A stretch of DNA of 64,000 nucleotides from Caballeronia sp. dw_276. Lineage in GTDB: Bacteria > Pseudomonadota > Gammaproteobacteria > Burkholderiales > Burkholderiaceae. The stretch lies in contig NZ_JAAVUV010000016.1 of the NCBI RefSeq assembly GCF_018449635.1, forward strand, positions 116,293 to 180,292, in the 5' to 3' direction. The notes under the pieces are model-generated. The model worked only from the letters and a program-made list of their open reading frames with translations, was not told the DNA's origin and searched no databases. This document shows, one piece after another, positions 42,563 to 50,426 of the stretch. A program made the translations under genes and the position numbers. The stretch's first letter is position 1. Every line of letters begins with the position of its first letter.

Positions 42563-42588
42563 TTCGCCGACTGTCGAGATCCGGTTAC
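42563..42588 (-). promoter_or_regulatory. ECF sigma promoter, SigF type, for the bufferin operon
   Basis: On the minus strand GTAACC (42588-42583), a 16-nt spacer and CGAA (42566-42563) match exactly the GTAACC-N16-CGAA promoter I recall for the Caulobacter heavy-metal sigma factor SigF. It lies 56 bp upstream of the DUF2282 ATG. No sigma-factor gene is in the window. Confidence 0.72.
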
Positions 42589-42645
42589 AGCGGATTCAAT
42601 CTTTTTGTTTTTGATTATTGCCGCATGCAGCATTCGTAACAACGC

Positions 42646-43545
42646 TCAAGGCAAGTGATTGCCGCCCGTCACGCCATAGACTTCGCCCGTCGTAAAGCTC
42701 GACTCCTGCGATGCCAGCAGCACATAAACCGGCGCCAGTTCTGCCGGTTGGCCGGGCCGCTTCATTGGTACTTCGGAACCGAATGAGACGATCTTTTCTT
42801 GAGGCTGTCCGCCGCTGGGTTGCAGCGGTGTCCACACCGGTCCCGGCGCAACGGCGTTCACGCGAATGCCCTTGCCGATGACTTGTTTCGCCAGCGCATG
42901 GGTGAACGCGGTAATGGCGGCTTTGGATGGCGCATAGTCGAGCAGGCTCGGGCTTGGCTGGTAGCTTTGAATGGATGTCGTGTTGATGATCGTCGCGCCC
43001 GGCGGCATGTGGGGCAGCGCTGCCTTGCACAGCCAGAACATCGCCAGAACGTTGGTGCGCAGCGTGGCTTCGAACTGCTCGGTGCTCAGGTCGGCAATGT
43101 CTTCGACCGCTGTTTGCTTGCCCGCGACGTTCACGAGAATATCGATCCCGCCCAACCGCTCGATTGTTTGCGATACCAGCGACTTGCAGAACGCCTCGTC
43201 GCCAATATCGCCCGGAAGCGCGACCGCCTTGCGTCCGGCCTGCTCGACAAAACCCACGACATCGCGCGCATCTTCCTCTTCGCTCGGGAGATAGTTGAGC
43301 ACGACATCAGCGCCTTCTCGGGCAAACGCGATTGCAACGGCGCGGCCAATGCCGCTGTCCGCGCCGGTAATGAGCGCGCGCCGCCCGGCGAGTCTGCCGA
43401 AGCCCTTGTAGCTGGTTTCACCGTGATCGGGCCTGGGGTTCATGTCTGCAGCAAGTCCGGGGGCGGACTGCGGCTGTTTATCGAATTCGGGTTGTGGATA
43501 CTGCTTGGTCGGGTCCTGCATTGCGTATTGATTTTCGGTGCTCAT
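42646..43545 (-). CDS. SDR-family oxidoreductase, YhdF/general-stress type
   Basis: A 299-residue short-chain dehydrogenase with a Pro/Gln-rich leader (residues 1-45) typical of the long stress-related group. The cofactor motif is ITGADSGIGRAVA, then NVAG, the catalytic Ser (NTTSIQ) and YAPSK. The ATG at 43545 follows CAAGGAG. The substrate is unknown; such genes are often part of stationary-phase or osmotic regulons. It is separated from the bufferin operon by that operon's promoter. Confidence 0.85.
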   Translation of the reverse strand: MSTENQYAMQDPTKQYPQPEFDKQPQSAPGLAADMNPRPDHGETSYKGFGRLAGRRALITGADSGIGRAVAIAFAREGADVVLNYLPSEEEDARDVVGFVEQAGRKAVALPGDIGDEAFCKSLVSQTIERLGGIDILVNVAGKQTAVEDIADLSTEQFEATLRTNVLAMFWLCKAALPHMPPGATIINTTSIQSYQPSPSLLDYAPSKAAITAFTHALAKQVIGKGIRVNAVAPGPVWTPLQPSGGQPQEKIVSFGSEVPMKRPGQPAELAPVYVLLASQESSFTTGEVYGVTGGNHLP

Positions 43546-43613
43546 GCGCGCTCCTTGGCGAATTGATGAACGAATAGTCGTCAGCCAAAGGAACAGCAAT
43601 GCCCGTTCCATAC

Positions 43614-43641
43614 AAAAAAGGCCGAAGCATTTGCTTCGGCC
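43614..43641 (-). terminator. Intrinsic terminator after the membrane-protein gene
   Basis: GGCCGAAGCA and TGCTTCGGCC form a near-perfect 10-bp stem with a 2-nt loop, followed on the minus strand by six T. It lies 20 bp past the stop of the gene at 43662-44381. Confidence 0.85.
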
Positions 43642-43661
43642 AGCATCGGACTGCGGGGGGA

Positions 43662-44381
43662 TTACAGCGGTCCAGTGCCTGGACGCACCACGCGGCTGCG
43701 TGCGGAGATCGCATCGTTGCCTACTGCCGAGCCGCCTACGTCCTCGTAGGGCGGCTGATGACGGAACCCAGCGCCGCCGGAAACGATGGCGATGATCGCG
43801 CCCACGATCAGCGCGGCAAACGAGAACCAGCTTGCACGAGCGACACCGCGTGCAGCGGTATCGGCTGCCTGCCGTGCGTCCTGTTCAGCGTCGGGGCTCG
43901 ACGCAGCGGATGCCGCCGATGCAACCGCGGCCTGGAGCTGTTGCTTGGCCGAATTCATCATGGACGGATCCGCGTTCGCCTGGTTCGCGGCCGTTGCCCC
44001 GACTTGTGCGCTCGTGGCGGCAACGCTGCCAACCGTGCTTACGGCGCTTCCTATCATCGACGTCATGCCGAAGACAATCAAGAGCGTCATGACCGCCCAT
44101 GAGAGCAGGCCATGCAGCCAGCCGAGCACGGGCGCGCATCGGCCAGCGAAATACGAGCCGATGAACACCGCCAGCACCGTTGTGACGATCACCCAGACGC
44201 CGGAGCCAAAACCGAAACCGTGCATGGGATTGGGCTGGGACAATGGAGACAGAAGCGAGGCGCCTATGGCGGCGCCGAGCACACTCATGATGAGATAGAC
44301 GATGGACGAGAGAATCACGCCAGCGATCACGGAACCCCATGAAAGGCGCGGCAGACCGTCTTGAGTAGTGAGCAGTTTCAT
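43662..44381 (-). CDS. Integral membrane protein of unknown function
   Basis: A 239-residue protein starting MKLLTTQDGLPRLSWGSVIA. Helices are predicted around residues 16-45, 60-80 and 88-115, followed by an Ala/Gln-rich periplasmic or cytoplasmic linker (about 120-180) and a last helix near 190-210. The body resembles PhnA-like membrane proteins of Burkholderiales, which have no assigned function. The ORF continues upstream in frame, but the codon style and Arg-rich peptide there indicate a shadow of the opposite frame. An intrinsic terminator follows. Confidence 0.6.
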   Translation of the reverse strand: MKLLTTQDGLPRLSWGSVIAGVILSSIVYLIMSVLGAAIGASLLSPLSQPNPMHGFGFGSGVWVIVTTVLAVFIGSYFAGRCAPVLGWLHGLLSWAVMTLLIVFGMTSMIGSAVSTVGSVAATSAQVGATAANQANADPSMMNSAKQQLQAAVASAASAASSPDAEQDARQAADTAARGVARASWFSFAALIVGAIIAIVSGGAGFRHQPPYEDVGGSAVGNDAISARSRVVRPGTGPL

Positions 44382-44511
44382 AAGTTTTCCTGATTGAACG
44401 GAAGCCGGAGCCGTTAGAGATCGTGTTGGTATTTGCACGCGATGGCGTGCCCCATCATGGAGCAAACGCCGTGCCGCGTGTTTCGGCGATCCGGGATTTC
44501 CGCTGCAGGAG

Positions 44512-44530
44512 CCTGGCCGAGGAGGCCAGG
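44512..44530 (-). other. Hairpin just after the formyltransferase-ACT gene
   Basis: CCTGGCC and GGCCAGG (44512-44518, 44524-44530) form a 7-bp GC stem with a 5-nt loop, 9 bp after the stop. No T-run follows. It is probably a 3'-end-stabilising or weak terminator structure. Confidence 0.35.
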
Positions 44531-44539
44531 GCAACAGGA

Positions 44540-45682
44540 TCAGGCGCTGCCTTCCCCGAGCGCCATGTCGGCCAGCATGTCGGCGGCGAGCGATTCGAGC
44601 AGCACGCGCAGCGCATCGATCGACATTGTCCCGGGTACGGCGAGCATCGCCTTGACGTTGAACTGACGTGGCCGCTCGGCCTCGTGCGTGAGATCCGTGC
44701 CCAGTTCTTCGATGCTGATATCGTGCGCCGAGAGGCTGGCCGAGAGATCCTGCACGATCCCGGGCCGGTCGGGAGCGCTTAACTCTAGCGATATGCGGCG
44801 CCGGCCTTGACCGAGCGGCGGCAGGTCGCTGCGCGCAATTACGACGCGCAATCCCGCGCTCTCCAGATCGCGCAGTGCGGTGGTAAGCGCGTCGGCGTGA
44901 CGTTGCGCGACATCGAATTGCACCATCCCGGCAAACTGGCTGCCAATACTCGCCATGCGGCTGCCGGTCCAGTTCGCGCCGAACGCTCGCGCGCGTTCGG
45001 AAAGCAGATTGACTATTCCCGGACGATCCGCGCCAATCGCCGTGACAACGAGCGTTGCAAGCGGCCCAGTCGGTTCCTCGACAAGATCGATGCGCCGGCG
45101 GATGATCGGCGCGCGCGTGGCAAATTGTTCGTCCTGAACGCTTGCCGGCAGCTCGCCGTGTTCGCGTGCGTGGTGCGCCACGCGCAGTAGCAGCGCAAGT
45201 CCCATTGGCGCCAGCGCGCGCTCCCAAAGTTCTCGCGCGTTCTCGCCCTTCCTCACGAAGCACCAGTCCTGCGCGGCGATCGCCCCGGCGTCCCAGCCGT
45301 GCGAGAGGTGATAGATCGAGCCACCCGCAATGGGGTCGCCTTCCAGAATGGTCCACTCGACCGCTGCGATGCCTCGATGACGCGGCAGCAGCGAAGGGTG
45401 ATAACCCACGCCACCCAGGCGCGAGCGCGCCAGCGCCTCGTCGCTCACGCGCGCATGCGTGTGCGCGGCGATGATCAGACCGGTGTCTTCGGGAATGGCG
45501 CTGCCATCGATATATTTTGGATTTTCGTGGATCACCGTCGGCAAGCCTGCCGCGCGGGCTGCGACAGCAAGGCGGTCATCGGCGGCGGGTGCGACTACGC
45601 CGGCAATCTCGATTCCGTCGGCCCGGAACGCTTCCAGCACCGACGCGCCGAAATACCGCGATCCCACGATCGTGCATTTCAT
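44540..45682 (-). CDS. Formyltransferase-fold hydrolase fused to two C-terminal ACT domains (permuted PurU/GcvR-like)
   Basis: A 380-residue fusion. Residues 1-200 form a formyl-transferase domain with catalytic H95-PSLLP-RHRG and Asp131 (GWDAGAI). The 36-residue spacing and YHPSLLPRHRG match the 10-formyl-tetrahydrofolate hydrolase domain of ALDH1L1. Residues about 209-370 are two ACT domains (VTAIGADRPGIVNLL and ELSAPDRPGIVQDL) like those of GcvR. PurU has ACT first and hydrolase second; here the order is reversed. I infer an allosterically controlled 10-formyl-THF hydrolase. The upstream gene on the same strand encodes a formaldehyde/alcohol dehydrogenase. Confidence 0.82.
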   Translation of the reverse strand: MKCTIVGSRYFGASVLEAFRADGIEIAGVVAPAADDRLAVAARAAGLPTVIHENPKYIDGSAIPEDTGLIIAAHTHARVSDEALARSRLGGVGYHPSLLPRHRGIAAVEWTILEGDPIAGGSIYHLSHGWDAGAIAAQDWCFVRKGENARELWERALAPMGLALLLRVAHHAREHGELPASVQDEQFATRAPIIRRRIDLVEEPTGPLATLVVTAIGADRPGIVNLLSERARAFGANWTGSRMASIGSQFAGMVQFDVAQRHADALTTALRDLESAGLRVVIARSDLPPLGQGRRRISLELSAPDRPGIVQDLSASLSAHDISIEELGTDLTHEAERPRQFNVKAMLAVPGTMSIDALRVLLESLAADMLADMALGEGSA

Positions 45683-45826
45683 TCAGCTGTCTCCCATGCA
45701 ACATGGTTGATCGTGCGCGTACGCCGAGTTTGGCCGGCGCGCATTATTAAACAAAGTCCACATTGTCATACGAACAGCTGCTCGAATCCACACCGGCGCA
45801 AACCCGCCGGCGGGATTGAAATGCCG

Positions 45827-46996
45827 TCAGGGTTTGATGACTACCTTGATGCACCCGTCTTCCTTGTCGCGGAAGGTCTTGTACATCGCGGGACCGTCTT
45901 CCATCGAGACCGTATGGGTGATCACGAAGGATGGGTCGATCTGGCCTTCCTGAATTCGATTGAGCAGATCATCAGTCCAGCGCTTTACATGGGTCTGGCC
46001 CATCTTCCATGTCAGTCCCTTGTTCATCGACGCACCGAAGGGGATCTTGTCGATCAGGCCGCCGTAGACGCCCGGCACGGACAGGATTCCAGCAGGACGG
46101 CAAACATAGATCATTTCGCGCAGCACGTGAGGACGATCCGACTCCAGCATGACCGCCTGCTTGACGCGGTCGTACATGGCATCGACAGAGCGGGTTGCGT
46201 GGGATTCCATGCCGACGGCATCGATGCACTTTTCAGGGCCCTTGCCGTTGGTCAGGTCCTTCAGCCGGTCAAGCACGCTTTCTTCGTCGAAGTTGATGAC
46301 GATCGCGCCGCCGGCTTTTGCCATGGCCAGCCGTTCGGGAACCCGATCGATCACGACAACATGCTTTGCGCCCAGCAGCACGGCGCTGCGGATCGCCATC
46401 TGACCGACCGGCCCCGCGCCCCAGATTGCGACCGTGTCGTCGGGCTGAATATCGCAGTTGACCGCCGCTTGCCAGCCGGTCGGGAAGATGTCGCCGAGAA
46501 AAAGAACCTGTTCGTCGGTCAGGCCGTCGGGAATTTTGACGTGCGTGGTGTCCGCCATGGGCACGCGCACGTATTCGGCCTGGCCGCCCGCATAACCGCC
46601 GGTCAGATGCGAGTAACCGAAAAGCCCGGCGGTCGTATGGCCGAACACCTTGTCGGCCTTGTCCTTGTTGCGATTACTGCGTTCGCAAACGGAGAAGTTG
46701 CCGCGTTTGCACTGATCGCAATCGCCGCAGAAGATCGTGAAGGGGACTACCACCCGATCGCCAACCTTGAGCGCCTTGTTGTCCTTGCCCACTTCAACGA
46801 CTTCGCCCATGAACTCATGACCCATGATGTCGCCGCTTTCCATGGTCGGCATGAAGCCGTCGAAAAGATGCAGGTCGGAGCCGCAGATTGCGCAGGTCGA
46901 CATCTTGATGATCGCGTCGCGCCCTTCTTCTATGACGGGGTCGGGAACCGTGTCACATCGAATATCGTGTTTTCCATGCCAGCGCAGCGCTCTCAT
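45827..46996 (-). CDS. Zinc-dependent alcohol/formaldehyde dehydrogenase
   Basis: A 389-residue medium-chain dehydrogenase. Catalytic-zinc ligands are in TCAICGSDLH and GHEFMGEV. The structural zinc loop is FCGDCDQCKRGNFSVC, and the NAD-binding fold is WGAGPVGQMAIRSA. The size and sequence fit the FdhA-like group, which includes glutathione-independent formaldehyde dehydrogenases; a broader polyol or aldehyde role is possible. The ATG at 46996 follows AGGAGTT. The formyltransferase-ACT gene lies 144 bp downstream, suggesting a one-carbon connection. Confidence 0.85.
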   Translation of the reverse strand: MRALRWHGKHDIRCDTVPDPVIEEGRDAIIKMSTCAICGSDLHLFDGFMPTMESGDIMGHEFMGEVVEVGKDNKALKVGDRVVVPFTIFCGDCDQCKRGNFSVCERSNRNKDKADKVFGHTTAGLFGYSHLTGGYAGGQAEYVRVPMADTTHVKIPDGLTDEQVLFLGDIFPTGWQAAVNCDIQPDDTVAIWGAGPVGQMAIRSAVLLGAKHVVVIDRVPERLAMAKAGGAIVINFDEESVLDRLKDLTNGKGPEKCIDAVGMESHATRSVDAMYDRVKQAVMLESDRPHVLREMIYVCRPAGILSVPGVYGGLIDKIPFGASMNKGLTWKMGQTHVKRWTDDLLNRIQEGQIDPSFVITHTVSMEDGPAMYKTFRDKEDGCIKVVIKP

Positions 46997-47090
46997 TTGT
47001 AACTCCTGAATAATCGTGGGCCAGGTTCCGTGAACACCGTCCATGGGTTCACGCCCGGCACGACAATTCAGCAATACCTATACCTTCGGG

Positions 47091-48029
47091 CTATCTGTCC
47101 ACCGTTTCGATGTCTTCGGCAAGCGTGGAAATCCCGCGTTCGGCCAGCACCTCGTCCAGCGAGGCACGCAAGACTTCGATAGCGCGCATCAGCCGGCCGG
47201 GAAGGGAGCCATGCACGAACCAGACATCGACGCCGGTGCGAAAGTCAGTGGTATCGATGATCTGCAGCGACAGCCGATGCGAACTTCGTTCCAGCATGTC
47301 CGGCGTGACAAGCCCGATACCCAGCCCGCGTGCGACAAGGGACAGTTGCAGCTCGGAGCCGAACGCTTCGACTGCAACATTCAACGGCAGCCCCGCAGCC
47401 TGCAGCGTGCGACTCAATACCGAGCGCATTCCGCAGCCGTCCTGATTGAGCACCCATTCATAGCGGCTCAGCTCGGCCAGCGTCACCGGCGCTTCGGACA
47501 GACCGAGGGAGCGCGCCGCGACAATCACCGTGGGCACGAACGCGAGGCGTGTTGCGTGCAACGTCTCGGGCGGCGAGAAGCCAGGTGGCATCAGCACGAC
47601 TGCTGCATCGAGGGACGCGCGTTCAACGCTTTGCACGAGTGCCGGAGACCAGCCCGCTGTGACACGTAGCGTCAGTCGCGGAAAGACGGAGCGCAGTTGA
47701 TCAACGGGTTTTTCGAGCGCGACCTCGCCCAGAAAAGGCGGCATGCCGATCCGCAGTTCGCCGGAAGGTTCGCTGTCGAGCGACGCCACCGACAGCAGGT
47801 CGTCCACCGCACGCAATACGGTCCGCGCCAGCGCATAGACCTCGTTGCCCGCCGCCGATGGCTTGAGCGGCTTGCTTTGCCGTTCGAGTAATTCCACGCC
47901 TAGCATGGATTCGAGGTTTTGCACGCGCCGCGTCAAACCCGGTTGCGTGAGATGCAGCTTTTCCGCGGCGCGAACCATCGAACCACTGTCGACCACGGCA
48001 ACAAACGCCTGCAAATCTCGCGTGTTCAC
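47091..48029 (-). CDS. LysR-family transcriptional regulator
   Basis: A 312-residue LysR protein if it starts at GTG 48029 (V-N-T-R-D-L-Q-A-F, the family's usual opening). The HTH contains KLHLTQPGLTRRVQNLE. An in-frame ATG at 48074 would add 15 atypical residues. The effector domain is complete. It is divergent from an MFS efflux-type transporter, its probable target. The intergenic gap holds CATAAT-type repeats. Confidence 0.82.
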   Translation of the reverse strand: MNTRDLQAFVAVVDSGSMVRAAEKLHLTQPGLTRRVQNLESMLGVELLERQSKPLKPSAAGNEVYALARTVLRAVDDLLSVASLDSEPSGELRIGMPPFLGEVALEKPVDQLRSVFPRLTLRVTAGWSPALVQSVERASLDAAVVLMPPGFSPPETLHATRLAFVPTVIVAARSLGLSEAPVTLAELSRYEWVLNQDGCGMRSVLSRTLQAAGLPLNVAVEAFGSELQLSLVARGLGIGLVTPDMLERSSHRLSLQIIDTTDFRTGVDVWFVHGSLPGRLMRAIEVLRASLDEVLAERGISTLAEDIETVDR

Positions 48030-48127
48030 AAATATATCCGCATAATCATTATCAACATTTTTCAATTGTCGCATAATGATCTCGCCGATAGGATGTTTCT
48101 CTGATCCAGTCCAGAGACTTCCCTTCG

Positions 48128-49381
48128 ATGATTCCAACAGCAGAAACGACCGCTCGCGTGGCGCCGGCGCCCGAGCCGGACGGCGCTCATACGCTTACCG
48201 TTCCGATGACCGTGTTCTTTGCAACAGCGGTCGGTGTGATGGTGATGAACCTGTTTGCCGCGCAAACGCTGACGGGAGCAATTGGCCTCAGCCTGCATCT
48301 CGCGCCGCAGTATGCCGGCCTGGCAGCCATGCTGCCGCAACTCGGATATGCGATCGGACTGGTGCTGCTCGTGCCGCTATGCGACCTGCTGGAAAATCGC
48401 CGTCTTATCGTCTACACGCTGGCGTGCGGTGCCGCGTTTCTCGCAATCGCGATGCTCGCCGAGTCGCGCGTCTTGTTTCTCGTCGCCGTTTTGCTCGCCG
48501 GCGTTGCTTCCAGCGCAATCCAGATGCTGGTGCCGATGGCCGCTTCAATGGCGCCGGAAAGCCACCGTGGCCGCGCGGTTGGCAATGTCATGAGTGGCTT
48601 GATGCTCGGGATCCTGTTGTCGCGTCCTGCCGCAAGCCTGATAGCAGGTACAGTCGGTTGGCGTGCTTTCTATGGCCTGGCTGCATTGACCGACGCGCTG
48701 GTCGCTGTCGTCCTGTATCTGAAGCTTCCCATGCGCACGCCGGGCAACCAGACGTCTTACTCCGCACTTTTATATTCGCTCTGGACGTTGGTGCGCACCG
48801 AGCGCGTGCTGCAACGCAATGCGGCATCGGCGGCGCTGGTCATGGGCGCGTTCAGCGCGTTCTGGACAGCGATCGGGCTCCGGCTTGTCCAGCCGCCATT
48901 CAGCTTCGGCATGGACGGCATTGCACTGTTTGCGCTCGCCGGGGCAGCCGGTGCGATCGTCACGCCGCTTGCCGGCCGCGCTGGCGACCGTGGATGGAGC
49001 CGCAAGATGTTGTCCGCCGGCCACCTGACGATGCTTGTCGCGCTCGCGGTGATCGGCGTGGCGGGCGCCGGTTGGGCAGGCTTTTCGGCGCAGGCTCATC
49101 CGGTTATGGCTATCGCGACGCTCGTTCTAGGCGCAGCAGCGCTCGATGCCGGCGTGGTAACCGACCAGACCCTGGGCCGCCGCGCGATCAACCTGATGGA
49201 CCCGGCTGCGCGCGGAAGACTGAATGGCCTGTTCGTCGGGACGTTTTTTGTCGGCGGTGCGGTAGGGGCAGCGCTTTCCGGCGCTGCCTGGGCAATGGCC
49301 GGCTGGACTGGCGTCTGTGCCGTGGGATTTGCGTTCACCGGCTTCGCATTCGCGCTGCGGATAACCTCCAGGTCACCATGA
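48128..49381 (+). CDS. MFS transporter, drug/metabolite efflux type
   Basis: A 417-residue protein of about 12 helices. PQLGYAIGLVLLVPLCDLLENRR between helices 2 and 3 matches the YnfM/AraJ-like efflux branch. It is divergent from a LysR regulator, an arrangement typical of inducible exporters. The substrate is unknown. The last 9 bp overlap the convergent alpha/beta-hydrolase gene. Confidence 0.85.
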   Translation: MIPTAETTARVAPAPEPDGAHTLTVPMTVFFATAVGVMVMNLFAAQTLTGAIGLSLHLAPQYAGLAAMLPQLGYAIGLVLLVPLCDLLENRRLIVYTLACGAAFLAIAMLAESRVLFLVAVLLAGVASSAIQMLVPMAASMAPESHRGRAVGNVMSGLMLGILLSRPAASLIAGTVGWRAFYGLAALTDALVAVVLYLKLPMRTPGNQTSYSALLYSLWTLVRTERVLQRNAASAALVMGAFSAFWTAIGLRLVQPPFSFGMDGIALFALAGAAGAIVTPLAGRAGDRGWSRKMLSAGHLTMLVALAVIGVAGAGWAGFSAQAHPVMAIATLVLGAAALDAGVVTDQTLGRRAINLMDPAARGRLNGLFVGTFFVGGAVGAALSGAAWAMAGWTGVCAVGFAFTGFAFALRITSRSP

Positions 49382-50260
49382 ACGGACTTCGAGAATCGCA
49401 GTGGCGAACACGTCCGGCGCTTCCTGTGGAAGGTTATGACCGGCGTTCGGCACTACGCGGTTCTCGTGACGGCCCGTGAAGCGCTTCAAGCCGGCCTGGC
49501 TGCCTCCTGGGGGACTGACGCCATCAGCGTCTCCTTGAAGGGTGATCGCCGGGACAGTGATCGGTGGCAGGGCCGCCAGGCGGCGCTCGATGTCATCGAA
49601 CTGTGGATCGCCATCGACCAGTCCATAGCGATGCCGGTACGAGTGGATGACGACATCGACGAAATCCGCGTTGTCGAACGCGGCGGCCGAGCGCGCGTAG
49701 GTATCGTCGTCGAAATGCCAGGTTGGCGACCACAACGACCATAAGAGCCGGCAGAACTCCCGACGGTTCTCGGTCAGCCCGGCACGGCCGCGCTCGCCAT
49801 GAAAATAATACTGATACCAGAGCCGATACTCCTTCTCCGGACTTTCCGGTTGCCCGGCAATGGACAGGTTCTGGATGTTGTACCCGTTCACCGATACCAG
49901 ACCGCGCGCTCGCGAGGGGTAGAGCGCCGCCACGATGCAGGCCGCGCGGCCGCCCCAGTCGTATCCGCCCAGCACGGCTTGTTCGATCTGAAGCGCGTCG
50001 AGCAGCGCCAGCAGGTCGGCCCCGAGCGCTGCCTGCTGGCCCGATCGAAGTGTCGCCGGGTCAAGAAAGCGCGTGGACCCGTAGCCCCGGAGATAGGGCG
50101 TCAAGACCCGTGCGCCTTGGGCGGTCAGGCGGGGCGTGACGTCGTCGTATGTGTGGATATCGTATGGGAAGCCGTGCAGCAAGACGACCGGCCATCCGTT
50201 CGGATCGCCTTGTTCGTCGTAGGCGATATCAAGCAAGCCGGTTACGATGTTTTTCAGCAT
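49373..50260 (-). CDS. Alpha/beta hydrolase, epoxide-hydrolase-like
   Basis: A 295-residue alpha/beta hydrolase. The oxyanion motif is LLHGFPYD, and the nucleophile is Asp in GGYDWGG, as in epoxide hydrolases and haloalkane dehalogenases rather than serine esterases. The acid is in QGDADGVSPP and the catalytic His in NAGHNLPQ. Start ATG at 50260; a longer upstream frame is Arg-rich and unlikely. It is convergent with the MFS gene. The substrate is unknown. Confidence 0.82.
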   Translation of the reverse strand: MLKNIVTGLLDIAYDEQGDPNGWPVVLLHGFPYDIHTYDDVTPRLTAQGARVLTPYLRGYGSTRFLDPATLRSGQQAALGADLLALLDALQIEQAVLGGYDWGGRAACIVAALYPSRARGLVSVNGYNIQNLSIAGQPESPEKEYRLWYQYYFHGERGRAGLTENRREFCRLLWSLWSPTWHFDDDTYARSAAAFDNADFVDVVIHSYRHRYGLVDGDPQFDDIERRLAALPPITVPAITLQGDADGVSPPGGSQAGLKRFTGRHENRVVPNAGHNLPQEAPDVFATAILEVRSW

Positions 50261-50426
50261 GACGCCGTCCTGAGGATGGTTCGTTTCAAAGGGATTCCCA
50301 TGATGCGCCGAGGAAGGATATCGAGCACGTGGCCGGCGGGCAATCCAGATAAATTCCATGTTCGCGTTAGATAAACCTTCGCGATCGAGTGTATCGAACC
50401 GGCGATGGTGTCCGGTTCGGACACAC

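Noticed and set aside
44382..45356. A long minus-strand extension upstream of the membrane-protein gene
   Set aside because: It lies in another frame over the formyltransferase-ACT gene, is Arg/Ala-rich and lacks family motifs. The real start is the ATG at 44381.
45299..47002. A 567-codon plus-strand frame opposite the zinc dehydrogenase
   Set aside because: Same reasoning: composition and lack of motifs mark it as an antisense shadow of the dehydrogenase and formyltransferase genes.
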